Shown here: piece after piece, positions 22,972 to 34,407 of the stretch
Position numbering within the stretch: position 1 is the stretch's first letter
How the letters are laid out: each line of letters opens with the position of its first letter
Assembly (NCBI GenBank): GCA_000733355.1
Contig: JNVV01000008.1
Coordinates: forward strand, 1,108,659 to 1,172,658
Source of the DNA: Falciphora oryzae
Lineage: Eukaryota > Ascomycota > Sordariomycetes > Magnaporthales > Magnaporthaceae
Direction: 5' to 3'
DNA: 64,000 nt
Position numbers and translations under genes: made by a program
The notes under the pieces: generated by a model
The model's database searches: none
Told to the model about the DNA's origin: nothing
What the model saw: the letters and a program-made list of their open reading frames with translations, nothing else

Positions 22972-23420
22972 CTAATCATCATCATCACCATCATCATCGG
23001 AAACCGGGTGTTCCAACCACACACACATTCTCCCCAAGGCGAATAGGTCGTTCTCTTTCCTTGAGGTGGTGTAGTCTTGGATCCGGCCGTCGATCCAGCC
23101 GCTCGTGCTGCGTGACGTCCCCAGCGGCGCGCCGGTCTCGCGGGCTGAGCCGAAATCTACCAGGACCGGCAACGGGACTCGGCCGCCGCTGACGCGTTCG
23201 GACGAGGAGTCGCCGTCGACCAGCACATTAGACAGGCTGAGGTCGTTGTGCGCCCCAACCAAGCGAATGCAGGTGCAGGATCGCCGACTCGAGCTCGTCC
23301 ATGAACTCCCTTCGTATCGGCGATAGCCTATCCTGCTCTTCGCATAGCTCTCCAGGGTGGCGGTCGAGCACGATGCCCGTCAGGTAACCCCGGCTTGACT
23401 GGCAGCCGTGATATCGGCCC
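22972..23420 (-). pseudogene. protein-kinase-like relic, 5' truncated and frameshifted
   Basis: Remnant of a fungal protein-kinase-fold gene, reading leftwards. The upstream part (about 23420-23263) reads GRYHGCQSSRGYLTGIVLDR, then a helix ending HLHSLG. The reading frame then changes by one base in a TTGGTTGGGG run near 23260 and continues as AHNDLSLSNVLVD (catalytic loop with Asp and Asn), VLVDFGSARETG (DFG) and SRKENDLFALGRM, ending in an Asp-rich tail encoded by an ATC repeat (22975-22999). The N-lobe with the glycine loop and ATP lysine is absent upstream, where stops appear. One extra G would explain the frame break, but the missing N-lobe argues for a real relic and not only a sequencing slip. 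Confidence 0.7.
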
Positions 23421-23733
23421 GTCCGTTTGGCCTTTCAAATCACTTCGTCAAGTTTTATTACGAGTGGAATTCGACATTGTGACAAGCCCCGTATGATAAT
23501 AATAATAATAAAAACCTAGCTTCTAATGCCGTTCAATCGAAGGTCGTAGGTGGCGTGCAGGGTGATACACCATGGGCGTGATGAAGTTCAACTGATGCCG
23601 CACTTGAGGAGCCGCCTTGGCCTCACTCGTTCACCCCCACCCGAACGCGCCTCCCCAAGATACAAGATACCGCCAAGGTCTCATTGAAAGAACCCCTGCA
23701 TTCGACCGAAGCTGGGGCTCCGTGAAGTGCGCA
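23421..23733. other. intergenic between two kinase-fold relics
   Basis: The 313 bp between the two divergent relics is AT-rich for this window and contains a short AAT repeat (23494-23510). No coding block is supported. Confidence 0.4.
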
Positions 23734-24814
23734 ATGGCTCAACAATCGTGGACCGAACATACCATTGAAGACTTCTTCGCGGCCCGCAAAGCCCCGACGC
23801 GGAGCCAGCGCGACCAGCTTGCTCTTCGCATCGTCGGCGCTCTAACCGCCCGTCCAGTCGAAGTACCAGGCTCCTTGAGCTACGCCGTCGTTTGCTCCAG
23901 GCCTCAAGAAGGGGACGATATTGTCGTCTCGTCCCGGCAAGCGGAATCCCGGCTCGACGAGCGGCTTGCCGAGCTGGCACGGTCCATCCACGGAAGCCTG
24001 GTGCCGCAGATGAGATACCACGACACGGTAGACGGCTCCGACCCGGCGCTCCGCATCTACACCATGCCGTTGCTGCCGGGAGCTGCCTGCCTCGAGGCGC
24101 TGAGCTACCGTGCCGACATGAGTCCCGACGAGAGGAGGCCAAGCACGTCAACTTCGTGACCCACCTCGCAAGGTACTTTGCGCGCTGCAGGGTCTGCACC
24201 CCGGCCGGTCGACTCTCGTGCGCGCGCCGACCCCCAGGCAGGCATATCCCGGCGTCTGGCGGCCCTCAAGGCCTCGCCGACCGCGACTGCAGTCCCCATG
24301 TCGACGCTCCACGAGCTGGAGACCGTCCTGCCCTCGCTCTTCGTCGCCGACTACCCCCCAGGTCCTGACGCGCGGCGACCTGACAAAGATGAACATCTTG
24401 GTCGACCCGGGCACGTGCGACGTTATGGGCATCGTCGACTGGTCCCTCGCCGGGACGCGGCCCTTCGGCCCCGAGCTGGACTGCCTGTGGCTGATGTCTG
24501 GGTGCACGGACATAAACGGCTGGTACGACTATGCGTGCAGGCCGCGGCTGCTGGACGCCTTCTGGGCCGAGTTCTGGACCGCCACCGGGACCGAGGGGGA
24601 CGTCGCGCGGAGGGGCGAGATCCGCAACAAGGCCGAGGCCGCCGCCCGGATCGGCGCGGTGCTGCGCTACGATTTCGACCGCGAGGCCGACGGGCGGCCG
24701 TCCGAAACGCTGTCGACGTCTGAGAGCATGGCGAAGATTCTCGGGGCGTGGCTTGGTGGAGAACGATCGGACGCCGAGGTAGCAGCAGACCACTTCGACC
24801 GAATCAATGTGTAA
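23734..24814 (+). pseudogene. APH-family phosphotransferase relic with three frameshifts
   Basis: Remnant of a fungal aminoglycoside-phosphotransferase-family (APH/choline-kinase fold) gene. The N-terminal segment begins MAQQSWTEHTIEDFF and runs in one frame to about 24132. The frame then shifts to EAKHVNFVTHLARYFARC, shifts again near 24200 to RPVDSRARADPQAGISRRL, and again in a six-C run at 24354-24359 to QVLTRGDLTKMNILVD. It then stays open to a stop at 24814 (...HFDRINV). GDLTKMNILVD is the Brenner-type catalytic loop, and GIVDWSLAG the metal-binding segment of this family. The usual His before GDL is Arg here. No GT-AG introns repair the breaks. Two of the breaks lie in C/G runs, so sequence error must be excluded. 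The biological substrate of this family in fungi is generally unknown. Confidence 0.7.
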
Positions 24815-25788
24815 TTCGAATCAGGCGCAGATAGAAATAGCCTAGGGAGGGATCCATCCCTAGCCGGCGACGATGGATATAGTGAAAGGTACATGTGACG
24901 GCTCCAACAAAAGCGTTTCCAGTTTACAATTCTCCTTTCTGCCGCGACCTAACGCCTAAAAAAACAACAACAAGAGACGACGAGTATCGCGAGGCTGTGC
25001 CAGGGGGGAGAAGTTGCTCGTTCTGGGCAGGGGCGGCATGATCGCTAAGCCGTGTGTCGACTACACTCACAGGCAGCCTGCTACCGAGGTTGAGGCAACA
25101 GTCCGACACCCAATATCAACCAAATCAAACGTAACCGACTGGAATTTCACCATCTAAAAGAGACTGCAAAGAAGCCTGGCTCTGGAGCAAAAATCTAGGT
25201 ACATATACCTGCACAACTCCTCCATTATTGTCAATGTATGCGGCCGCAACTTGTATACGGCGACCTTCGGTGGGAACATCCAGACCGCCAAGCCTTCGAC
25301 AGCATATCTCCTTGGCATAGCCCAATGTGTCACGACACTTCCAGCCAGCACATCCGTACAGCCAACGTGGGCCAAGAAGGGAAATTGAAAAAGACAAAGA
25401 AAAAATGGCAGATCAATTAGGGTATCCGACGAGTGCGTGGGAAGGATTGTCGATGGATAGTTGCGTTGTCTTTGCGGACCTTCTGTGATTATCAAGCAAT
25501 CCGTGGCTGAAAGACAGAGTGTTTTGGTTTTTTTTTTTTTCTGTTTCTTGTTTTGCCCCTTCGAGTCTCAGGGGTGCGTAACCATCTTCAGACACCGGTA
25601 TGTGCAAGAGTCTGTGAGAGAAAGAAAAGGCAGAAAGCTAAAGATTATGGACATCGAAGGATAACTAAGCGCCGTATCTGGTACCAAATGCTGTTCTTCA
25701 AGGAAGTCTCGAGGCGGGATGGCTTGTGTGAGCTGCCGGATCGAGTCGTTGAACGTGATGATTCGAGCAGAGCGGCCCTAGATGCGAG
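24815..25788. other. intergenic, no gene recognised
   Basis: This 974 bp stretch lies between the APH relic and the stop of the Mei2-like gene, whose 3' flank occupies the right part. A 13-nt T run lies near 25529-25541. Nothing coding was recognised. Confidence 0.45.
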
Positions 25789-28614
25789 TTACTGATTCAC
25801 ATAGAGCTGCTGCATCGATGTTTGCATCGATTTCTCGAAGTCGTACTCCTCAAGAGCCGCCAATCTGGTTCCGCGGTCGTACTGGGAGCGACGGCGACGC
25901 TGCTCGTCACGGAAATGCTGGCCTGCGTTCGGAGTGAAGAGTCCTGCGCGTGTGTTAGCAAGGAAAGCTTAGTCTGGCTTGTAGAAGATACACGTACCGA
26001 CATGCTCTGCATTCTCGCAGCTTCTCTTCATCTTGGACTGATTGTCCGGCTCCGGGAATGCCTCCTCCTCTCCGGCCATCTCAGGCACTGGACCATTGGA
26101 AGTGAAGTAGAGCTGCCATAACTGGTTAATACTGCCATGCATACCGGTCGAAGGTGAAGGATGGGCCACATACCTTGGGCCTGTAGTGAGCGGCCTCTAG
26201 CATGACCGAGCTGTTGCGGAACTTCTGCACCAGACAATCCTTGCCTTGTATGGCTGGTGGTTGACTGTTAGCACCGCAGGAAAAGAGCAGACCAAGCATT
26301 GGTACTCACTGGCATAGGATATCTCCGCGACCTTGTCACTTTTGAAGCAGTTCCTGAGTTGGTACGCAAAGATTAGTATCCGACGTATTTTTGAGGCTCA
26401 CAAGTGTCATGTACAGATACATACCAGCGTTGGTTTCCGCGAGCATTGACAAACTACAATTTCCGAGTGTCAATAACGGCGCCACAGCGCAAGGGGGCCG
26501 ATACGGAGGGATAGGGGTAGCTAACGTCGATGATATCCAGGGGCTGTTGATGTCAGAAGCTTGTTAGCAAATATATTTTTTTGATCCCATTTTGAGTGGC
26601 AGAAAGTGACCAAGACTTACGTCGACGAAGTTGATGAACGCATAGCCGACACTAGAGCGAAGAGCTGTCAGCGACGAGACACGGAAGCCGTTGGGACAGA
26701 GTGGCAACTTACTTGCAGTCGTTGGCGAAGTCTATGCGCAGATACATGAAGTCGTACTTTCCCCAGCTCGACTCGTCGACGATACGCTTCAACATCGCCT
26801 GATCGACCTTGTTGGGAATGTTGCGTAGCATGATCTATCACAATGATGAGCCATGGGAGCCGAGTTGGGTGTATCGAATAGTACATACCGTCGTGCGAAC
26901 ATCAATGCCCTCTCGGATCCGATTCACATCGACATGATTGTGATGGCCGGCGGCATTGTAGTATGATGATCTGTTCACCCGCATGGCATTCTGGCGACGG
27001 CCGTCGTGTCGGGAAAGTCCTTGCATCTGCCTCGGTGAGGTGAGGTCGTGCTGAGAAGAAACAACAGCCTGAGAAGACGCCGGGCTGGTGTATAGTGGTG
27101 TGAGGCATTGGTAACTGGACACGCTCGGCGCCGGAGGACTCTGTGATGGAATCCGATTGAGCATGTAGGGGTTCGCCATCGGAAGCTGCCTGAACACCAG
27201 AGGGTGGAACAAAGGATATTGCGGGCTGAGTGGGAGGCCGACATGGGGTGTGGCAGGCTGGACCGGGGTGCCCATCGAGGAGACCGACTGCGGCGTCTTG
27301 GCCAGTGAGGTTCCCTGGAAACTGTCGCCGCCATAGTCATGGAATGAAGATTGCCTCACTGGAGTTGCGAGTGGGGTGGCAATGGGTGTCGCGACTCCAG
27401 CGTGAGAGTTGCCCTTGTGGAATGAGATGACAATGGTGACTCCCTGGATGAGATTGTTAGAAGCACGTCCATGTAGCTGAGAATGTGCATACAGATGCTC
27501 TCACCTCGGCGACGGCTCCGTTGTACTTGGATATGGCTGCAAGGGAGATGTTGATGTCGGCGTACTCGAGAATCGCCTCAAACGTGCCCGGCTCCGAGTT
27601 GGACACCTTTTGCAGAGCAAAGATGTCACCCTCCGAGCAGAGTAGCCTCAGGGCAACCGACTCCACACGCAGCTCATTCTTCTCCGCACCCTCGCCAGCA
27701 GCGGCGAACACGTTGAGCTGGCCCTCGTAGTTGGTGGGGGCATGGATATTGCTCTGAGTGACCTGGACGGAACGTAGCGTGAATAGAGGATTCTTTCCGG
27801 AATAGTGTTGTGCAGATTAGAAGGTTGCATTCATACCTGAACGAACTCTGTGGGGGACACAAAGGCAGCGATCCAGGTGGCATCGCCCATTAGGACGTTG
27901 CGATGAACCAAGCAGGCATCTCTGATGTTGGAGAACCGGATGTACGAAGCCTGGCCTTTGACGACAGTATGCCTTGTTCCCTGGCATGGGAGTCCGTGCT
28001 CCTCCAACCTCTATACATGGGGTTAAAATTTATAAAACGACCGTGAAGATGTGGTGACTCTTCTAGCGAGCGCTTACCGATAGCAGAAGCTCGACACCAG
28101 CCAGGGTGACCGACTGAGTTGACGACGACACGACCAGGCAGCGAGAGTAGTGCAGATCTGTACTGAGAATGGGGGAGACAGGGAGGACGTGCTGGGGGGT
28201 GGCGCGGCTCGGGGTCTTGGAGGCAGTGCCAGCCGTCGAGTCGGCGGAGCCTTGAGCAACCAAGGGCGCCGCAAAAGGGCGGAAGGCGGAAGCTGTCGCC
28301 GAGAGCTTCTGCTCCTGCTTGCGAACGGGCGTGTTGGTGGAAACGAAAGGGTCTTTCTCCAGCTGAGCCGGGCCATTGCGGTAGGGAGTGGAGACGGAAG
28401 GCTGCTGGGCAGGGTAGATGGCTTGGTCGCCGTCCGATGGGCTGGAGGTGATAACCTTGATCAGCTTGGCCGACTTGGCCGAGTTCTCTTCGGGAGAGAA
28501 GGCAGTGAGGCGGGTGTCCGGGGTTCCTTCATGCTTGTACGAATCTGCACCTCCGATTGAGGAGTGAGGAGAAGAAGGGTTGAGAGACCCTTCTCTTGGT
28601 TGAGTCTGGGCCAT
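25789..28614 (-). CDS. Mei2-like RNA-binding protein
   Basis: RNA-binding protein of the Mei2/AML family, which in fission yeast drives meiosis by binding RNA. Twelve exons: 28614-28078, 28010-27837, 27762-27505, 27443-26889, 26834-26713, 26651-26621, 26543-26526, 26453-26425, 26353-26310, 26253-26174, 26112-25998 and 25943-25789. They sum to 2118 nt, 705 residues. The N-terminal third is Ser/Pro/Thr-rich. A divergent RRM-like region lies about 160-320 (ending ILEYADINISLAAISKYNG). The conserved C-terminal Mei2 RRM is about 508-600: IMLRNIPNKVDQAMLKRIVD, KYDFMYLRIDFANDCN, VGYAFINFVD. The RRM is split by seven short introns and includes an 18-nt exon (PLDIID). I chose the ATG at 28614; an open extension to 28848 exists, but its translation is not family-like. 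The short C-terminal basic block RRRRSQYDR may be a localisation signal. Confidence 0.93.
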
Positions 28615-30334
28615 GGTGGGCAAGCTTGCGAGGCGCCAGCGGAGAGTGTCTAGGCAGCCTCGCTCTGGAATTGCCGACGCAAGAACACTTCGCAGGGAGA
28701 AGTTGTGACCGCAGATCAAGCGGCGCAAGGCAAAGATGATGCTTCTCGGCCGATACGCTTTCGCCAAAGAAAGAAGAAGTGGACGATCGAGCCCGGCGTT
28801 CAGAGAGCTGGGCGGAAGGTCTAGAGTGAAAAAGTCGAGCGGAGACACAATGACGATGACAAGGAGGAAACGGGCGAGAAAAGGCAGAAAGAAGGCGGGA
28901 GGGAAAAATACAGCAGGTCAAACAACCTCACGCAGCGCTGCCAGGGACGGCAGGGTGCTGTTTCTCTGTTGAGGAGGATAACCAAGGGCCAAGAAGGGGA
29001 TAGGCGGGAAAAATCTGCACGCGATACGAATATCCAAGGAAGTTGTGGTGTTGCTCCTTCCTGTGGAAAGTGAGGGCGAGGTGAGAGATTTTGAGCGGTG
29101 ACTGATGGATGGCAGGAAGGTGCACTCGACCCAGCGCAGGCAGGCAGGCCAAATTCGGACAGGACACAGGACCCCTCCCAAGTTTAGGAAGAAATGCTCC
29201 AGGTGGGCACCTTTGGCTCGGTCACTCTGAGTAGCAGCGAGAAATGGGTTCTTTTAAGAGCAGGGACGGGACGAAAGTGTTGAAAATTCCGGGGCGTTGT
29301 AGCAACTCGCCTCGTCGCCCTCGTCCGCCACCCACCCGACTCTCGACGTATGGCGACACCTATCCGATAGGTAGGCACTCGGAAACCGTCTCGAGCAATC
29401 AACGGCAGTTAGGATGCCTCTCCCGGTATTCCTTCCTCTAGCCAGCCCAGGCTACATCTATTTAATGTTTCCTTGAGAACATTCCATGACCGTTGCGCCT
29501 CTGTGCGCCGTCCTCTCTTCACCGTCTCCGACAACTTTTCGGATGGACGGGCCTCCTCGAAGGGTTTCCGTTGACCAGCAGGCCCACATAGTGCTTTGAC
29601 AAAGAAAAGAAAGAGAACGAGGAACGGGAGGTGCCTGGGTTCATTGTTTGGTCACTAGTATGCGGCTTCTTCTCGGCCATAGTCGTAGGCACCGTACCAC
29701 GCTTTGTTGATAAGACTCAGCCTCGCTGTCCTAGGATACCTAGATGCTCTAGCCATCTCAGAGACGAGTGGCATGAGGGACTTTAGAGTACCGATTTCCA
29801 CTACCCCTTTTGCGTTCCCTGGCTCTGGAACAGTATCGAGCCAACACCGTCGCTTGCTGTTGGATCTTCTTGGCGAGCCACTGCCAATGAATGTCGTCTC
29901 GAGGTATCCGGTCTTTGAATGAGAGGGGGTCCCGATAACTCGATGTGACTGATGATCCGCCTGTGCCTGCTGTTGATCACATTTGAGGCCCGCCCAAGCG
30001 GTTCCCCAGCCGAAGTTCAGGAGTCAAAGTCTTAGTTTTAACGTCTCGATAGTATGCTTTGGAGACGAGCGCGCGCACCACCGATCCTCGCTTTGTATGT
30101 CTACCTACACGCCTACCTTGGTACCTCCCGAGGTATTTCTATTTTCCGGTTTAATTTGCTTCGTTGAGCTAGATGGTGCCTAGGTAGGTTCTTGGTGCAC
30201 TCACATATTCCCTAGACAGAGATTCCTTGGACCCACACTCAGATATACAAAAAAAACACGAGTTTTATTCCTCCCGAGCACTTCTAGTAACCTAAACAAC
30301 AGAGCATCAGAATTTCAGACAACCCGCAATGCGA
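28615..30334. promoter_or_regulatory. intergenic, Mei2-like promoter region
   Basis: This 1.72 kb region is the promoter and leader of the Mei2-like gene (transcribed leftwards from 28614) and the 3' flank of the lectin gene. Open frames are short and give no domain-like sequence. I see no RNA gene. Confidence 0.5.
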
Positions 30335-31777
30335 CTATAGATACTTCTTGGGCATGGACGACTTTCGTCGCTTGTACACAAGATACGCGCCAATGAGTAT
30401 GACCTGGCTGCCAACAATAACAAAGATAAGGCGACCATGGCCCGGGGCGGCGTGCTGCTCGACCTTCTTGGCGAGGTAGGAGTGCGTGTCACCAACAATG
30501 CTCTTGATGTTGTTCTCGGTGGACTGGACCTTGTGAGTGATGTCGGACCGGACGGTGCGCATCTCTCGCTCCACGTTCTGTAGGCGGTTGTCGAGGTCCG
30601 ACAACTTGTCGAGAGCAACCTTCACGCTGTGGATCATGGTCGAGATTTCCTCGTGTCGCCGTTCGTCCATGGTGCTCTGGTGCGAGATCTGGCGGAAGAT
30701 GGTGGACAGGTGATGGTTTGTGCTCTGCAGCCTGTTGTGTAGGTCCTCAAACTGTGCTTTGGAGCTGGTGTACTTGCCCGCATCCTGGTCCGGTATATCG
30801 GCTTCGTACGTGTAGGCCTCGTCGTCATGGATGGCATCATGGTGGCCATGACCTCGCGTGAACTTGGATGGCGGTGCGTGGTCGCCGTCTTCATGGTGTT
30901 GCTGGTCATGATGCTGGCTCTGTTGATCGTGGTGTTCATCGTGGTGCTGATCATGATGCTCTTGCTGTTTGTGACCGGTGTCGTGCTTCTCGGAGAGGAC
31001 AACAAGCTTAAACAGCTCGACTGAGTCTGGGTTGTCGGCTGAGGCGGCTGTGACACCGAAGCGATAGCCCCGGGGGATCTCGATCTGGTCGCTCTGGAAG
31101 CAGAGACTGCCGTCGACTTCAACCTTGAAGAGCGCGTGGGTCTGGCTGATCTTGATCTCAGAGGGCCGGCCGAGGTTACGGTACGCATAGTTGCAATGGC
31201 CGAAGGAGAGGCCGTCGACATGGCTCGCCTTGAAGTCGGTGCTACCGTCGTTGAGGAAGCCCCTGATCATGCCGCCGGAGCCGCTGTACTGGTCGACGAC
31301 GAGCACGAGGCCCTGGAAATGCCCAACGGTGTAGATGCCGCCGGACCGAACTTCGTGGGAGCCGTCGCGCACAAGCCACACGTTCATGTTGCCGCTCCCG
31401 CGCTCAGGCCCGTTGACCCGGAAGCTGATGTCGGCCGTCCACTCGTCGTGCTCGAGCGGGTTGTCAGCCCATACCGCCCCGCGCTGGTTGCCCGGCGCCG
31501 GCGGCGTTAGAACCACCTTGTTCGATAGGACTTCGGGGAGGTACGGGTTGCCCTGGAGCGAGTAGTGCGGTATCATTTTGCCATTGTCCGAGATTCTGTC
31601 CGTAGGGGCGCGCGGTTAGTGAACTGAGCGAGTCCCACGCAATGCATGCGCGCACATTTGAGCACGCACAGATTCGACTTACTTGGTGCCAAAACCAAAG
31701 CTCAGCTCGTTGAGAAGATACTGGGCCTGGGCGACGCTTGCGATCGCAGCCAGGGCGAGTGACGACCGGAGACGCAT
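30335..31777 (-). CDS. L-type lectin cargo receptor (Emp47/ERGIC-53-like)
   Basis: ER-to-Golgi cargo receptor that binds high-mannose glycoproteins and cycles in COPII/COPI vesicles. Two exons: 31777-31683 and 31595-30335, total 451 residues; intron 31596-31682. Residues 1-18 are a signal peptide (MRLRSSLALAAIASVAQA). The L-type lectin domain covers about 19-245, with GGIYTVGHFQGLVLVVDQY and CNYAYRNLGRPSEIKIS visible. It is followed by a striking His/Gln/Asp-rich stretch (about 253-290), a coiled coil (about 320-410) and one transmembrane helix near the C-terminus (IFVIVGSQVILIGAYLVY). The cytosolic tail RRKSSMPKKYL ends in KKYL, a KKxx dilysine COPI-retrieval signal. Topology and tail fit the ERGIC-53/Emp47 class, not a secreted lectin. 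The start lies 804 bp from the divergent ALG8 start. Confidence 0.92.
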
Positions 31778-32581
31778 TTTCGCAAGTCAAAATGGGTATC
31801 ACAAGAAACGAAAGGGAAGAGGGGGGAAGCCCCAGAGAATAGACGAAAAGGAGAAGGACAGAAAAGACAGGAGCAAAAGACTCGGATTCCGGAATCCTCT
31901 TTTGGCTCGCCGCGAATGAAGCAAGGGAGAAGGAGGAGGGATATCCAATGGCTTGGTAGCGTGCTGTATATACAAGAATGCCGAGCTGAGCAAAGGCCAA
32001 TTGGACAGAACGAAGCTTGAAAATGTGTGTCGAGGCAAGCAGTGCCAACAATGTTAAATATTTTGGGTTTCAGACCAGCCTTTCCCTACCCCTCTATCGT
32101 TGTCTTCCTTGGGTGGCAGCACGATGCCGACAGGTGGTCGTCAAAGGACACAGTTTCGATAGCCAGCGAAGCAGAGAATGGACCCTTACCACCCACCCTC
32201 ACCCACCTCCTCTCGCTCACGCGTCAGATCCTGCAAGGCACTGAGTGGCGGGCTATTTGGAGCTGCGACATGGATGCTCTGGAATCGGGCAATCGGGTCA
32301 AACCGCCCCGCTGGGTGAAAGGTGAGGCAGGGGTCAAATGGAAGGCTCTGCTTCCATGGCACGCGCGCATGGGCGTGTGGGGAACAGCCGCGCTCGAGCT
32401 GCGGCCCCACCCACAGACCTCAAGTCGTGCTTCGGCCAGCTCAACAGCTCAAGCCACACAATGGACGAGGCTCCAATGCCGAACCCCCCGAAGGACCTCA
32501 ACCTGACCAGAAACTGCGAGCTACCCCGGCTGGGATCAAGGGAGTGAGCCTTTTCTGGCGTGGCCTTGGACAAACGCAACA
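31778..32581. promoter_or_regulatory. divergent promoter, L-lectin / ALG8
   Basis: The 804 bp between divergent start codons contains both promoters. A purine-rich block (31805-31875 on the plus strand) is pyrimidine-rich on the lectin sense strand, as expected for its leader. No specific element such as an unfolded-protein-response site could be confirmed by eye. Confidence 0.5.
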
Positions 32582-34407
32582 ATGGCGACCGAAATCCATC
32601 CCTCGATTTCTCAGGTCGCCGTCGTCGCGGCGGCCCTGAAGATTCTCCTGTTCCCAGCATAGTGAGTTAGCTCTCGATAAGCCCACTGCGCCGCCGCTGT
32701 TGCATGCATTCCGCCAGACCTGGGCCAGGCTCGACATGAAGTGATGGCTGCTAACCAAGGGCCAACCGTCGTTTGCCGGCTACAGCAAGTCCACCGACTT
32801 CGAAGTCCACCGCAATTGGCTCGCCATCACCCACAATTTGCCCATATGGGACTGGTACTACGAGAAGACGTCGGAATGGACTCTCGACTACCCTCCCTTC
32901 TTCGCCTACTTCGAATGGACCTTGTCGCAGGTCGCCAAGCTAGTAGACCCTGCTATGCTGCGCGTCTTCAACCTGGGACATGACACCTGGCAGACAATCT
33001 ACTTCCAGCGCTCCACCGTCATCGTCACCGAGCTGCTGCTTGTTTATGCGTTGCAGATGTACGCTCCCCACCACTTCGCTCGACCACGGTGCGCTCTCAG
33101 TTCTTGACTTGACTGGTTGGCTAACCTCGAGCTCAACCCCAACGTAGGTTCGTCGACTCGACGCCCGGGGTGCCCAAACGCGCCGCCCAGACCGCTGCCA
33201 TCTCGATTCTGCTATCGCCGGGCCTCCTGATTATAGATCACATCCACTTCCAATATAACGGCTTTTTGTACGGAATCCTGGTCGCATCTCTGGTCTTGGC
33301 ACGCCGGTCTGGCTTGCTGGCGAGCGGACTGGTCTTCGCTGCTCTGTTGTGCCTGAAGCACATCTACGCCTACCTCGCGCCGGCCTATTTCGTCTTCCTG
33401 CTGCGAGCATACTGCCTCTCGCCGCAATCAGTGTTCCGGATTCAGTGGTTGAATTGCATCAAACTCGGAGGCGGGATCGGGACCATAGTCGCCGCCGCTT
33501 TTGGTCCCTTCGCTGCCAAGAACCAGATGCCCCAGATCCTTAGTCGGCTCTTCCCGTTTGCGCGAGGCCTTTGCCATGCGTACTGGGCGCCTAACGTCTG
33601 GGCCATGTACTCTTTCATGGACAGGATGCTGATTATGGGTAAGCACCCCCAGTATCGGGCACTGGCATCTAGTGCCCCGCATTCATTCATTCACTCAGCC
33701 GAGAGGGTTGTCGACATAGTCATACTGACCGACATCCTGCAAAAGCTGCGCCTAAGCTTGGGCTTCCTGTGAAAGCAGAAGCGCTCACCAGTGTCACTCG
33801 CGGACTGGTCGGGGACACGTCCTTCGCGGTGCTTCCCGACATAAGCCCGCGCGTGTGTTTTATTCTCACGCTGATTTGCCAGGCGGTCCCACTCGTCAAA
33901 CTGTTTGCGCAGCCGGTTTGGGACAACTTCATTGGGGCGGTGACGCTGTGTGGCTATGCCTCGTTCCTCTTCGGCTGGCACGTCCACGAGAAGGCCATCC
34001 TGCTAGTTATAATCCCGTTCAGCCTGATCGCACTCAGGAACCGGCGGTATCTGGGCGCTTTCCGACCCCTGGCTGTATCGGGCCACGTGTCCCTGTTCCC
34101 GCTACTGTTCACGCCGGCCGAGTTCCCGATCAAGACGATATACACGGTCTTCTGGTTGATCCTGTTTCTGGTGGCCTTTGACCGCCTGGCTCCCGCATCG
34201 AGCAGGCCTAGGTTCTTCCTGTTCGACCGGTTCAGCACACTCTACATTGCGGTCAGCATACCGCTGATACTCTACTGCTCACTGCTACACCAGGTGGTGT
34301 TTGGCAAGAGGTATGAGTTTTTGCCTCTGATGTTTACTAGTTCGTACTCGGCTGTGGGTGTTGTTGGCAGCTGGGTTGGGTTCAGCGTCGTTTACTTTAC
34401 CTCTTAG
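32582..34407 (+). CDS. alg8: dolichyl-P-Glc:Glc1Man9GlcNAc2-PP-dolichol alpha-1,3-glucosyltransferase
   Basis: Multi-pass ER-membrane glycosyltransferase that adds the second glucose to the lipid-linked oligosaccharide before its transfer to protein. Four exons: 32582-32661, 32786-33058, 33148-33638 and 33746-34407, total 501 residues. [18 protein letters not shown] and the luminal block [14 protein letters not shown] are diagnostic of the ALG6/ALG8 family; the latter fits ALG8. Further blocks are [14 protein letters not shown] and [19 protein letters not shown]. About ten to eleven hydrophobic segments are visible. All introns are GT-AG and keep frame; the first exon is only 80 nt. Its neighbour, the L-lectin, acts later on the same glycoproteins. 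Confidence 0.94.

Noticed and set aside
22974..23000. ATC/ATT microsatellite
   Set aside because: It encodes the Asp-rich C-terminus of the kinase relic, so it is not an independent repeat feature.
28615..28848. In-frame N-terminal extension of the Mei2-like protein
   Set aside because: The translation does not resemble the family and the ATG at 28614 opens the usual Ser/Thr/Pro-rich start; kept only as an alternative.
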